Below are positions 8,590 through 17,311 of a stretch of 64,000 nt of DNA, piece after piece. Below the pieces are notes generated by a model. It searched no databases. It had not been told where the DNA came from and was given only the letters and a program-made list of their open reading frames with translations. Origin of the DNA: Acinetobacter lwoffii (GTDB lineage: Bacteria; Pseudomonadota; Gammaproteobacteria; Pseudomonadales; Moraxellaceae); contig NZ_CP118964.1 in the NCBI RefSeq assembly GCF_029024105.1, positions 62,001 to 126,000 of the forward strand. Reading direction: 5' to 3'. Every line of letters starts with the position of its first letter. Within the stretch, counting starts at the first letter, position 1. Both the position numbers and the translations under genes were made by a program.

Positions 8590-9848
8590 ATGAAAATGCT
8601 GCCTGATTTAAACCAACTGACCCATGAACACCTGCTGGAATTTATCCGACAGTTGGCGCTGCAGCATCAGTCTTTAGCATAATCAAAACAACAACTGGAA
8701 CAATCAAATCAGCAATTAGATTCTAAAGTTAAATCTCTCTCTAATCTCAATCAAAAATACGAGCATGAACTTTTGCAGTTTAAACGGCATAAGTTCGCCC
8801 AGAAGAATGAATACTTAACGGCCAAACAAATCCACCTCTGGGATGAAGCGGTTGAAGAAGATATTGCCGCGGTTGATCTGGAACTGGAACGGCTGAATGC
8901 AGCTAAAACCGATGCAGCGACACAGAAAGCCCCAGCCAACAAACCTAAACGTCGACCGCTACCTGATCATCTACTCACTCTGCGTATTGAGCACGAACCT
9001 GCCTCAACGCAATGCAGCTGTGACAGCTTGTACTGCAGCAACAGGTGCTGCATGCCGATGAAACACCGGTCACCATCATGCAGATGGGTGAGAATGAGAA
9101 AAAACCGAAGAAAGGTTATGTCTGGGCCTATGCCACCACACAGTACAATCTACTTCAGGCGGTGATCTATGACTTTCAGGATAAGCATGCTGAAGAGTTC
9201 CTGAAAGACTGGCAAGGCCATCTGGTCTGTGATGATTATGGTGGTTATAAAGCACGCTTTAAATCAGGCCAGATCATTGAGGTGGGCTGCATGGCCCATG
9301 CACATCTTAAATTCCATGAACTGCATGTGACCGGGAAAAGTCAGGTCGCTGAACAAGCATTAGTGATGATTCAGAAACTGTATGCCATAGAAGCAGAACT
9401 CAGGAAAAAGACCGATGGTACAGCGCAACACCGTCGCGAATACCGGCAACAACATAGCTAATCGGTGATGCAACAACTATATGAATGGCTCAACCAACAT
9501 TATCTGACGGTGCCGTCGAGTTCTCCAATCGCCAAGGCGATCAATTACACTCTGAAGCGTTGGCCAGCTTTAAGTCGCTATTTGGATGATGGCAATCTAC
9601 CGATTTGCAACAATTGGGTCGAAAATCAAATGCGTCCCTGGGCATTGGGACGCAAGGACTGGTTGTTTGCTGGCTCGCTACGCAGTGGTCAGCGAGCTGC
9701 GAATGTCATGACCCTGATTCAGTCAGCAAAGCTGAATGGGCTAGATCCGTATGCCTATTTAAGTGATGTGCTGAAAAGGTTGCCGACACATAAAGTGACC
9801 CAGATTGAAGAATTACTGCCACACCGCTGGAAACCCAACTCAAATTAA
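8590..9848 (+). pseudogene. IS66 transposase TnpC, multiply broken
   Basis: Starts MKMLPDLNQLTHEHLLEF, with a coiled-coil N terminus, and ends in the family tail LLPHRWKPN. Damage seen: an in-frame TAA near 8681; a frame change near 9030, where CSCD runs straight into LVLQQQVLHADETPV of the catalytic domain; and a TAA at 9459-9461. By comparison with the family, the zinc-binding and early catalytic region (about 130 residues) between CSC and HADETPV is missing. The catalytic phrases HADETPV, VWAYATTQYN and NNWVENQMRP remain. Confidence 0.88.
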
Positions 9849-9879
9849 AAAATAGCGATGGGGTTCAGCGGACGCTTAC

Positions 9880-10251
9880 GCTGTTTTCAATGTAGTATTC
9901 AATAATCGAGATGATCATTGCAAAAACTTTTCATTTCTGATGTCCCAAAATGGGCAATGGAAACTCGCCCCTGCCTATGATGTTACTTTCTGTGAAGGAC
10001 CAGGGGGATATCATCAAATGGATATCATGGGTGAGGCACTGGATATTCCTCGACAAGCTCTTGTGAAACTTGGTACTCAGGAAGCGGAACTTTGTGTCCA
10101 AGAAGTCGATGAAATTATTGGCTCGATTTGTAAGGTTGCAATCCGATTCAGCAATATCGCTCATGACCTATTACCTGGACAAATTCAAGCAGAGACTCTC
10201 CAACTGGTCCAAAATAGGATTGAGCAAATATTCATTTATTGCACTAAATAG
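9880..10251 (+). pseudogene. HipA-family toxin, C-terminal fragment cut by IS66
   Basis: Reading in frame from the last base of the IS66 element gives FNVVFNNRDDHCKNFSFLM, then LAPAYDVTF and GPGGYHQMDIMGE, the kinase active-site and C-terminal phrases of one HipA subtype. 123 codons remain of about 400; there is no start and nothing upstream but the IS. NRDDHCKN holds the catalytic Asp and metal-binding Asn. The N-terminal end of a HipA of the same subtype occurs at 32916-33168, so these may be the two ends of one gene. It converges with fruA, 26 bp apart. Confidence 0.82.
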
Positions 10252-10276
10252 CTTTCACAAAGCTTCTATGAAGGGC

Positions 10277-11959
10277 TTATTCTAACCGTTGTTTTATCAC
10301 GGCATAAGCTACACCAGTCACCACACTTCCAATCGCAATCGCCAATAAATATTTTAATGGATAATTCATCGCATTCGGAATGATCAGTACCATTACACCG
10401 CCATGAGGAGTGACTAGTTCACATTTAAATAATGCAACCAAAGCCCCAGTTACAGCACCACCTGCGATCGCGCATGGAAGCACTCGAATCGGGTCTTTGG
10501 CAGCAAACGGAATAGCCCCTTCCGAGATGAAACATAGGCCCAGAACTACAGCAGCCTTCCCTGCATCTTGCTCAGGTTTGGCAAATTTATGCTTTGCCAG
10601 AAAAGTTGCAATTGCCATACCCAATGGCGGTACCATACCCGCAGCCATGGTAATCGCCATCGGTCCGTATGTTTGTGACGTAAGTAAGCCCACCGTAAAG
10701 GCATAAGCCGCTTTATTTATTGGCCCCCCAACATCAATACACATCATACTCCCAAGGATAATCCCCATGATCATGGCATTGGTCGTCCCCATATTGGCAA
10801 GGAAGTGTGTGAGTAATTCAAACAATTGTGCAACAGGCTGTCCAACCACATAAATCATGATTAAACCAACAGCTAAACTGGCCAATAGTGGAATAATCAA
10901 AATTGGTTTTAATGCTTCTAGGCTACTTGGGAGTTTAAGCTGTTTCGATAAAAATAACGCAATATAACCTGCAATAAAACCTGCAACTAATCCACCGAGA
11001 AAGCCTGCCTCTAATTGTGTTGCAAGTAAACCGCCAATCAAACCTGGAGTTAAACCCGGACGATCCGCAATAGAATAAGCAATGTAACCTGCCAGCATAG
11101 GTACCATAAGAGTAAATGCTGCAGCACCTATTTGCTTTAAGGATGCGGCAAAGCTTCCTTCAACAGGATTGAGGCCAAACATAAACGAGATGGCAATGAT
11201 CAAACCGCCCGCCACCACCATCGGCAGCATGAAAGACACCCCTGTTAAAAGGTGTTTATAAATTCCAGTTTTTTCTTTGTTTTCATTTTCTGTCTTAGTG
11301 GCTGTTTGCTTACCCGTTTCAAGCACTTTGGCTTCAGCAATTGCGTTTGCAAAAGTCTTATCCGTTTGCTTAAGGGCAAATCCTGTACTGCAGCGATATA
11401 CGCGTTTGCCTACAAAGCGATCTGTATTGACCTCAATATCCGTTGCTAAGATCACCACATCTGCTTTGGCAATACTTTCTGCCGATAAAACATTTTTAGC
11501 CCCAACCGATCCTTGGGTTTCAACATCAATCTGATAACCGTGCTTTACTGCACCTTGTTGTAAGGCTTCGGCCGCCATAAACGTATGCGCAACACCAGTT
11601 GGACATGCTGTAATGGCGACAAAGCGTGTAACCCCTACATTGGCTGCAATAGTTTCATCTAAAGCATCTGAATGCTCAAGAACTTGTTGCAAAAGCATGA
11701 TCGCATCGTGTTGCGCGTTATTCAAACCAATGACTTTCACAACCTTGTCACGCAGTTGAGTCGCATCTGCCGACTTCTGTCCAACAAAAACAACCGTATC
11801 AATAACATTTGATAAATCGAGATGCTCAACTGATGTCGCCACATCATTGGAAATACCAAGTGCTGTTGCTGCTTTGGACAGTTTTTTGGCCAAAATCACT
11901 GCATTAATCGGCTGCTCGGGACTATGTGGCACAAATAAAATATGTTTTATCTCTTGCAT
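10277..11959 (-). CDS. fruA: Fructose PTS permease, EIIB'BC
   Basis: Inner-membrane fructose permease of the phosphotransferase system: takes up fructose and releases fructose 1-phosphate. 560 aa in the usual order: a degenerate IIB' domain (1-100), IIB with the phosphorylated cysteine in TACPTGVAHTFMA (about residue 119), and a membrane IIC domain from about 225 with many hydrophobic helices and the phrase GSMMCIDVGGPINKAAYAF. It is the third gene of fruB-fruK-fruA; its start is 4 bp past the fruK stop. All key residues look intact. Confidence 0.95.
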   Translation of the reverse strand: MQEIKHILFVPHSPEQPINAVILAKKLSKAATALGISNDVATSVEHLDLSNVIDTVVFVGQKSADATQLRDKVVKVIGLNNAQHDAIMLLQQVLEHSDALDETIAANVGVTRFVAITACPTGVAHTFMAAEALQQGAVKHGYQIDVETQGSVGAKNVLSAESIAKADVVILATDIEVNTDRFVGKRVYRCSTGFALKQTDKTFANAIAEAKVLETGKQTATKTENENKEKTGIYKHLLTGVSFMLPMVVAGGLIIAISFMFGLNPVEGSFAASLKQIGAAAFTLMVPMLAGYIAYSIADRPGLTPGLIGGLLATQLEAGFLGGLVAGFIAGYIALFLSKQLKLPSSLEALKPILIIPLLASLAVGLIMIYVVGQPVAQLFELLTHFLANMGTTNAMIMGIILGSMMCIDVGGPINKAAYAFTVGLLTSQTYGPMAITMAAGMVPPLGMAIATFLAKHKFAKPEQDAGKAAVVLGLCFISEGAIPFAAKDPIRVLPCAIAGGAVTGALVALFKCELVTPHGGVMVLIIPNAMNYPLKYLLAIAIGSVVTGVAYAVIKQRLE

Positions 11960-11963
11960 CGTA

Positions 11964-12896
11964 TTAACTCAATGATTGGACTGAGATTTGCGATTTCAAA
12001 TCTTCAATAACAGCAAAGTCTGGAAGGGCAAACCCAATTTGGGTCACAGCATTGCTCGCAATTGCGGTTGCTGTTTTCAATGTTTCTTCTGGGGAAGTTG
12101 AACTCAACAAGCCATGAATCATACCTGCCAGCAAGGAATCTCCCGCACCCACCGTACTTTGGACGGTGACCTTCGGTGCAGTAGCATGCAGGGTTTGCGT
12201 GCGGTGAAGCCAGTTCACCCCGTTTTCACCCATCGAGACCACAATATGTTCGATCTGACTATTTAAACTGGCAAAAAGATGCTGCTGTTCTGCAAACGTT
12301 TCTGCTGGCAAATGGTAGGTTTCTGTCAACTCATCTGTATTAGGCTTAATCAACCAAGGATGGGCAGCAATTGCTGCTTTCAACGCAACACCACTGGTAT
12401 CTACTGCGACTTTTTTACCCGCAGACTGTAACCATAGAATCAGTGTCGAAAGCTCTTCTGCAGAAAAACCTTGTGGCAAACTGCCAGCAATCACAATCAC
12501 ATCAACCTCTAAAATCAGTTGAGATAGACGTTCACATAGTTGTTGTTTTGCTGAGGTATCTACAAAAAAGCCCTTGCCATTGATGTCAGTCATCTGACCA
12601 GAAGCTTCTGCAACTTTAATGTTTTGTCGTGTTTGACCTGCAACATAAATAAATTGGTTATCAAATTGCTCTTGCTGGATATGATGGTCAAAAATTTGAC
12701 GGTTTTCTTGCCCCAAAAAGCCACTCACAATCAGTTCATGTCCCAAATCCTTAAGGACCTGTGCCACGTTTAAGCCCTTACCTGCTGCATGGCTTTGGGC
12801 TGTTAACTGACGATTGACCTCGCCAACTTTTAGTTGATCCAATTGCACGGTGAGGTCAATTGCAGGATTCAGAGTAATGCTTAATATCTTAGCCAT
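11964..12896 (-). CDS. fruK: 1-phosphofructokinase
   Basis: PfkB/ribokinase-family sugar kinase, about 310 aa, converting fructose 1-phosphate to fructose 1,6-bisphosphate. Seen: N-terminal SITLNPAIDLTV, the Gly-rich HAAGKGLNVAQVL, and the C-terminal anion-hole motif STVGAGDSLLAGM with the catalytic Asp. The ATG at 12896 is preferred over one 45 bp upstream because the protein then starts MAKILSITLNPA as in relatives and a GGAG ribosome site lies 10 bp ahead. It starts 7 bp after the fruB stop, so it is co-transcribed between fruB and fruA. Confidence 0.95.
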   Translation of the reverse strand: MAKILSITLNPAIDLTVQLDQLKVGEVNRQLTAQSHAAGKGLNVAQVLKDLGHELIVSGFLGQENRQIFDHHIQQEQFDNQFIYVAGQTRQNIKVAEASGQMTDINGKGFFVDTSAKQQLCERLSQLILEVDVIVIAGSLPQGFSAEELSTLILWLQSAGKKVAVDTSGVALKAAIAAHPWLIKPNTDELTETYHLPAETFAEQQHLFASLNSQIEHIVVSMGENGVNWLHRTQTLHATAPKVTVQSTVGAGDSLLAGMIHGLLSSTSPEETLKTATAIASNAVTQIGFALPDFAVIEDLKSQISVQSLS

Positions 12897-12903
12897 TCGG
12901 TAA

Positions 12904-15768
12904 TTACTCCACCAATGCACGTACGGCAGACGCACTGTCACAACTTAAGGCTTGCTGTGCGACCTGTTGGCAATTTATATAGTTCAAACCACGAATTTGC
13001 GCCTTCACCAATGGAATACTGGTACTCGACATACTCAACTCATCCACGCCCAAGCCTATCAATACAGGCACAGCTTTTGGATCAGCAGCCAATTCACCAC
13101 AAATGCCCACCCATTTACCATGCTGATGTGCTGCCCGAACAGTTTGATCAATCAATAGCAAAATACTCGGATGTAAGCCATCAGCTTCGGCAGACAATAG
13201 TGGATGACCACGGTCAATCGCCAGAGTATATTGAGTCAAGTCATTGGTTCCAATACTAAAAAAATCAACTTCTTGAGCAAGAATTGGAGCCAACAATGCT
13301 GCCGCAGGAACCTCAATCATAATACCGACTTGTAAGTTTTCACATGGATGCTGTATGCGAACCTCATCCAAAATTGCTTTTGCTGCTCGCCATTCTTCAA
13401 CCCGCCCAATCATAGGAAACATAATTCTTAATGGGCGATTATCCGCTGCTTTAAGTAAAGCAACCAATTGTTGACGTAGCAACTCTGGCTTCCGTAAAGT
13501 CAGACGAATACCACGTAAGCCCAAGAATGGATTTTCTTCCTTTTCAATAGGCAAATACGGCAAAGGTTTGTCCCCGCCCACATCAAGTGTACGTACCACC
13601 AATGGACGACCCGCCAAAGCATCTAACACCACCCGATAATCGGCTTCTTGTGTAGCCTCATCAGGCGCACTGCTGTGTGACATAAAGACCAATTCTGTGC
13701 GTAGCAAACCAATTGCTTCTGCCCCATCGGCCACAGCCTGTATCGTAGCGCCCACTTTGCCAATATTGGCTGCGATTTCAACTTGATGTTGATCCAGTGT
13801 CATGGCAGGTTCTAAACAATGCTGTTCCGCTTGTTCTCGCAACTCACGCTGGCGTTGGCGCTCTGCAATGGCATGATCAATCTGACTTTGCTCGGGTGAG
13901 ACCACATACTCACCAGTATCCCCATTAATTAGTACTGTGGCATGGTTCTCAATATTTAAAACAGCTACACCCGCACCTACAACTGCTGGAATAGCCAGAG
14001 CACGTGCCACAATAGCACTATGGGCACTCGCTCCACCAACCGCGGTCAAAATGCCTGCAACACGATCTTTATTCAGACGCGCTACATCACTCGGGCCAAC
14101 ATCATGCATAATTAAGATATAAGGTTGCTCGGGTTCTGTGACATCGGCCACACCGCACAAAACAGCCAAAACTCGCTCACCAATATCCCTTAAATCAGCC
14201 GCACGCTCTGCAAGTAAACGATCGCTAAGTGCAGCCTGTGCGGTAGCAGCCACTTCAATATGATCATGCCAAGCTGCAGCAGCAGACAACCCCTGTTTTA
14301 AACCGCGTTGTACACTTTGGAGGAGGTCTGGATCATCCAGCATTTCCAAATGTGCCATGAAGATCTGCTTAATGGCAGTAGATTCAGTATGTGCAATGAA
14401 TTGACGTAAGCTATTTTTCACCTGATGAAGCGCAATTTCAAGCTTTTCATTCTCAGCTTTAAAACTCTGTCCGCGACGTTCATAACTAAATTCATGTGGC
14501 TTCACCACATGTGCAGGACCAAAAGCAAGGCCAGTTGATGCCGCAATACCGCAGCTACCCGTATCGCCATGTGATTCAAAAGGCATTAATTCCAAAGTAT
14601 TTACGACTGGGTCACTACTGCTGTGCTGATGAGATACAAGATCAACAGCTTCAACCTCTTCTCCTAAGCCCTGTTGAACTGCATCAATAATCTGTTCTAA
14701 GCCTGCTACAGCATCAGTATCAGGTTGTGCAATAAAAGTCAGAGTTTGACCACGACGACATCCCATGGCTAATAATTTGGTTAAACTTTTTGCCGAAACG
14801 TAAGCCCCCTCATCTACAGCAACGAGAATATCCCCTGCAAATTTCTTGGTCATATTGACCAAGTGTGTCGCGGGACGCGCATGTAGACCATGAGCGTTAG
14901 CTAAGACAATACGACGAGATGGCCAATCAGGAATCAGTTCAGCACCAATTAACTGCGCCAACTGGTGACTATCTTGTTCTTGGTTAAGGGTATGAACTTG
15001 TTCAGTATCAAACAAAATATCCATTAACCGTTGAAACCGTTGCATATCCAGTTGCTCATTACTGGCAATACACACCAAAGTCTTGAGCATTTCCTGCTGA
15101 TGGCTTAAAACCTGTTCCGCTTTTACCAAACTTACAGCTGGGCTCAAAACATGCTGGTTAGAAGTGATCGACCACACTCCCTCCCCTAAATGAATCATGC
15201 TGTTTAGGTTTAAACCCGACAGAAAACCACACTCCACCATTTTTTGCTGTTTCAGCAACTGTGTTGCCTGCCAAATCAAATCTTCTACATCAAGTGCGGG
15301 AACTTGAGTGGCGATTAAATTTTCATGCAATGCCAAAGATGCGGGTTGGGCTTGTAATAATGCAATAATTTGCTCTGCAGATTGAGCCTGTTTCACTTGA
15401 TCAGCGACATCGTTAATTAAAGCCCGCGTCAAAATTTGTAAGACTTGCAAATGCTCATCTGATTTCGCAGCAATCACTACTGCTAAATAAATTTTATTTT
15501 CACCGTCCCAAACAACTCCTTCAGGAAAGTGCGCCAGACGAATCCCAGTTTTTAAAATAGATTGGCGAGACTGAGGCGTCCCATGCGGAATGGCAATTCC
15601 TTGTCCTAAATACGTTGCACTTTGTTGTTCGCGCCCGGTCAACCCATGAATATAATCAGGTGTAACCAATTGGTCTTCGACCAAGATATCGACTAGACAT
15701 TGCAACGCTTGTGCTTTATCAGTGGCGTGTTGTTTCATTCGAATATGTTGTATATCTAGCGCGAGCAT
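12904..15768 (-). CDS. fruB: Multiphosphoryl transfer protein: EIIA(Fru)-HPr-EI fusion
   Basis: Cytoplasmic phosphorelay protein of about 954 aa that carries phosphate from PEP to FruA. Domains in order: EIIA with active His in GIAIPHGTP (about residue 62); an HPr domain with HGLHARPATH (about 296); Enzyme I with GGASAHSAIVARA (about 580) and the PEP-binding C-terminal barrel (GDKPLPYLP, GIMIEVPAA, GTNDLTQYT). Because EI and HPr are fused, this operon may work without separate general PTS proteins, as in Pseudomonas. Start at 15768 (MLALDIQHIR) is chosen over 15783 because AAGGA lies at the right distance. Leads the operon. Confidence 0.94.
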   Translation of the reverse strand: MLALDIQHIRMKQHATDKAQALQCLVDILVEDQLVTPDYIHGLTGREQQSATYLGQGIAIPHGTPQSRQSILKTGIRLAHFPEGVVWDGENKIYLAVVIAAKSDEHLQVLQILTRALINDVADQVKQAQSAEQIIALLQAQPASLALHENLIATQVPALDVEDLIWQATQLLKQQKMVECGFLSGLNLNSMIHLGEGVWSITSNQHVLSPAVSLVKAEQVLSHQQEMLKTLVCIASNEQLDMQRFQRLMDILFDTEQVHTLNQEQDSHQLAQLIGAELIPDWPSRRIVLANAHGLHARPATHLVNMTKKFAGDILVAVDEGAYVSAKSLTKLLAMGCRRGQTLTFIAQPDTDAVAGLEQIIDAVQQGLGEEVEAVDLVSHQHSSSDPVVNTLELMPFESHGDTGSCGIAASTGLAFGPAHVVKPHEFSYERRGQSFKAENEKLEIALHQVKNSLRQFIAHTESTAIKQIFMAHLEMLDDPDLLQSVQRGLKQGLSAAAAWHDHIEVAATAQAALSDRLLAERAADLRDIGERVLAVLCGVADVTEPEQPYILIMHDVGPSDVARLNKDRVAGILTAVGGASAHSAIVARALAIPAVVGAGVAVLNIENHATVLINGDTGEYVVSPEQSQIDHAIAERQRQRELREQAEQHCLEPAMTLDQHQVEIAANIGKVGATIQAVADGAEAIGLLRTELVFMSHSSAPDEATQEADYRVVLDALAGRPLVVRTLDVGGDKPLPYLPIEKEENPFLGLRGIRLTLRKPELLRQQLVALLKAADNRPLRIMFPMIGRVEEWRAAKAILDEVRIQHPCENLQVGIMIEVPAAALLAPILAQEVDFFSIGTNDLTQYTLAIDRGHPLLSAEADGLHPSILLLIDQTVRAAHQHGKWVGICGELAADPKAVPVLIGLGVDELSMSSTSIPLVKAQIRGLNYINCQQVAQQALSCDSASAVRALVE

Positions 15769-15787
15769 AAAGCGTCCTTGCAAAATA

Positions 15788-15806
15788 GCATAGTGAAAAG
15801 CTATGC
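15788..15806. promoter_or_regulatory. Inverted repeat ahead of fruB
   Basis: GCATAG-TGAAAAG-CTATGC, 20 bp upstream of the fruB start and followed on the plus strand by CTTTTT. It could be an operator for a fructose regulator or a short plus-strand terminator. It does not match the Cra consensus well. Confidence 0.4.
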
Positions 15807-15929
15807 CTTTTTACTGGAGAAAAAATAAAAGTCGAATTCTACTCAGGATTTACACAAAAATCTGTATATTTTGATTTTATCTTGATAATCATTATTACGA
15901 CGCAATTAAGAAACGACGAGATTCTCCAA
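15807..15929. other. Upstream region of the fru operon
   Basis: AT-rich region that should hold the fruB promoter. It includes GATAATCATTAT at about 15884-15895, which resembles part of a Fur box, but no iron gene is near; it may be chance in AT-rich DNA. No gene seen. Confidence 0.35.
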
Positions 15930-16069
15930 AGCCTAGTGTTGCGATAGTTGGGTTTAGTTCTAATTGAACCGCTCTATCTCTGATTTCAGGGGTATATTTA
16001 GGTTTTTCATCGGATCACTACGCTTCGCTACGTCTTGCGAAGCAATGCGTCTCATCTCAGAAAGTTTGG
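15930..16069 (-). mobile_element. IS3-type left-end scar with orfA start
   Basis: On the minus strand from about 16006 the frame reads DEKPKYTPEIRDRAVQLE, the N terminus of an IS3-family OrfA (a helix-turn-helix protein), which decays after about 25 residues. Upstream of it on the same strand lies a hairpin-prone block, with CGCTTCGCTACG at 16021 and CTTGCGAAGCA at 16034. An 11-bp part of that block recurs inside the IS256 transposase (1653-1663, other strand). The scar replaces the 5' part of the ppk1 gene. Confidence 0.6.
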
Positions 16070-16092
16070 TCTCCGACAAACCCGGTACGGTT
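16070..16092. repeat. 23-bp dispersed repeat, copy 1
   Basis: Begins TCTCCGACAAAC and ends GGTACGGTT. It recurs with two mismatches at 31269-31291, beside the IS481 copy. Here it joins the IS3-type scar to the ppk1 fragment. The shared sequence suggests an IS end or a small dispersed repeat. Confidence 0.6.
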
Positions 16093-16878
16093 CATTCTGT
16101 ATATGGGATCGTTGGCTATAAAACCCACGCCAAAATGATTCTGATCGTGCGTCGTGAAATAGACAAAATTAAACGTTATGTTCATTTAGGCACAGGTAAC
16201 TATCATGCAATGAATGCCAAAATCTATACTGATTATGGACTACTGACCAGTGATGCTGATATTTGTGAAGATGTCCATAAAGTCTTTCAGGAGCTCACAG
16301 GCATGGGGAAAATGGTCAAATTGAAAAAACTTTTTCATGCACCATTTACTCTGCATTCTCAATTGATTGAACTCATCGAAACTGAAACTGAAAATAGCAA
16401 AGCAGGCAAAAAAGCGCAGATTATTATTAAAGTAAATGCCTTAACTGAACCTCAACTAATTGATGCCCTATATAGGGCATCTAAAGCGGGCGTTCAAATC
16501 GATTTGATTGTCCGTTCAATTTGCTGCTTACGCCCACAAGTGAAAGGGCTTTCTGAAAATATTCGAGTCCGCTCAATTGTGGGACGTTTTTTAGAACATA
16601 CCCGGGTTTATTATTTTTACCATCAGGGCGAAAACAAGCTTTATTGCGCCAGTGCAGATTGGATGGGGCGTAATTTATTCTCTCGCATCGAGACCTGTTT
16701 CCCAATCGAAGATAAAAAACTTCCTAAACAAATTCTGCAAGATGGCTTAATGAATTATCTTCAAGATAACCGCCGTGCATGGGAGCTTCAAGCAGATGGA
16801 ACATGGATTCAATGTACACCAAGTTTGGATAAGCCCATGTATATCGCACAACAGCACTTATTAAACCATACATCTTAA
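16093..16878 (+). pseudogene. ppk1: Polyphosphate kinase 1, C-terminal fragment
   Basis: Homology to PPK1 starts at about 16093 (VYGIVGYKTHAKM) and runs to the stop at 16878, about 260 of the usual ~690 residues. Family phrases seen: KTHAK with the PLD-like catalytic His, YVHLGTGNYHAMNA, HAPFTLHSQL, VRSICCLRP and SADWMGRNLFSRIE. The N-terminal, head and first catalytic domains are missing and replaced by IS3-type scar sequence. An ATG-less frame from 15964 reads through the scar, so a chimeric peptide is formally possible, but it cannot be a working kinase. Polyphosphate synthesis must come from another copy if present. Confidence 0.88.
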
Positions 16879-16975
16879 TTAACCCGAATCCTGTTTAAGC
16901 CACTGATTCTATAATTAGAATTTTTGGCTTATTTTGATGGGTGAGTTGATATGCACATAACAATGCGTAAATCCC
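16875..16975 (-). mobile_element. IS982-type element end, scar 1
   Basis: Sequence from 16875 (TTAATTAACCCGAATCCTG, then TTGGCTTATTTTGATGGGT) is a close copy of the end of the broken IS982-type element at 45143-45225. There the same strand encodes the transposase tail YQLTHRNKPTIQI. The first 16 bp recur inverted at 19426-19441, so the phoD gene is flanked by inverted copies of this end. Confidence 0.6.
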
Positions 16976-17269
16976 CAAATTAAAATCCGCGGAATCAGGG
17001 ACAAAGCCAAGCTCTTAATTCCTTGGGCCTTGGCTGCCATGATTTTTGTTCCCATTACATAAAATCTGTTTTTGGGCTTATAAAAAACCTGCCTGCTACG
17101 ACTAAAATTACGTTTTTATTCAAGCCATGATCCTCGGTATGCCGAACTAAAACAGCAATTAATTCACTTTGCCGGATTATATACGCGGCTACTAAAATAT
17201 GAGCATCAGTATTGCAAATACGATCAAACATCTGGATATTGATAGCTATAGGGATGAAATGTTATAAAA
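16976..17269 (+). other. Gene-poor stretch with a coding-like scrap
   Basis: No complete gene. On the plus strand about 17100-17240 a frame reads SSHDPRYAELKQQL, IHFAGLYTRLLKYEHQYCKY and then a stop. It looks protein-like but has no start and no recognised family; probably the tail of a lost gene. Confidence 0.35.
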
Positions 17270-17297
17270 AAATATCCGGGCATTGGCCCGGATATTT
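17270..17297 (-). terminator. Terminator after phoD
   Basis: Perfect 12-bp stem AAATATCCGGGC / GCCCGGATATTT with a 4-base loop, 14 bp beyond the phoD stop. On the minus strand it is followed by a run of T (the A-run at 17265-17271 on the plus strand). Strong and GC-rich at the loop side. Confidence 0.85.
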
Positions 17298-17311
17298 AAA
17301 CTCTAAGCAGC

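Larger units (their letters stand above)
7712..9879 (+). mobile_element. IS66-family insertion sequence, decayed
   Basis: Ends are inverted repeats: GTAAGCATCCGCTGAACCCC at 7712-7731 and the complement of GTAAGCGTCCGCTGAACCCC at 9860-9879 (one mismatch in 20). Inside are the three IS66 genes in order, tnpA, tnpB and tnpC, of which only tnpB is whole. At about 2.17 kb it is shorter than the usual 2.5 kb because tnpC has lost a block. The flanking 8-mers (CTTTTTCG and GCTGTTTT) do not form a clear duplication. The right end cuts a hipA gene. Confidence 0.9.

Noticed and set aside
15784..15830. Cra/FruR site ahead of fruB
   Set aside because: The palindrome there (GCATAG-N7-CTATGC) does not fit the TGAAACG-type consensus.
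15884..15895. Fur-box-like GATAATCATTAT between fruB and the IS3 scar
   Set aside because: Only part of a box, and neither neighbour is an iron gene; likely chance.
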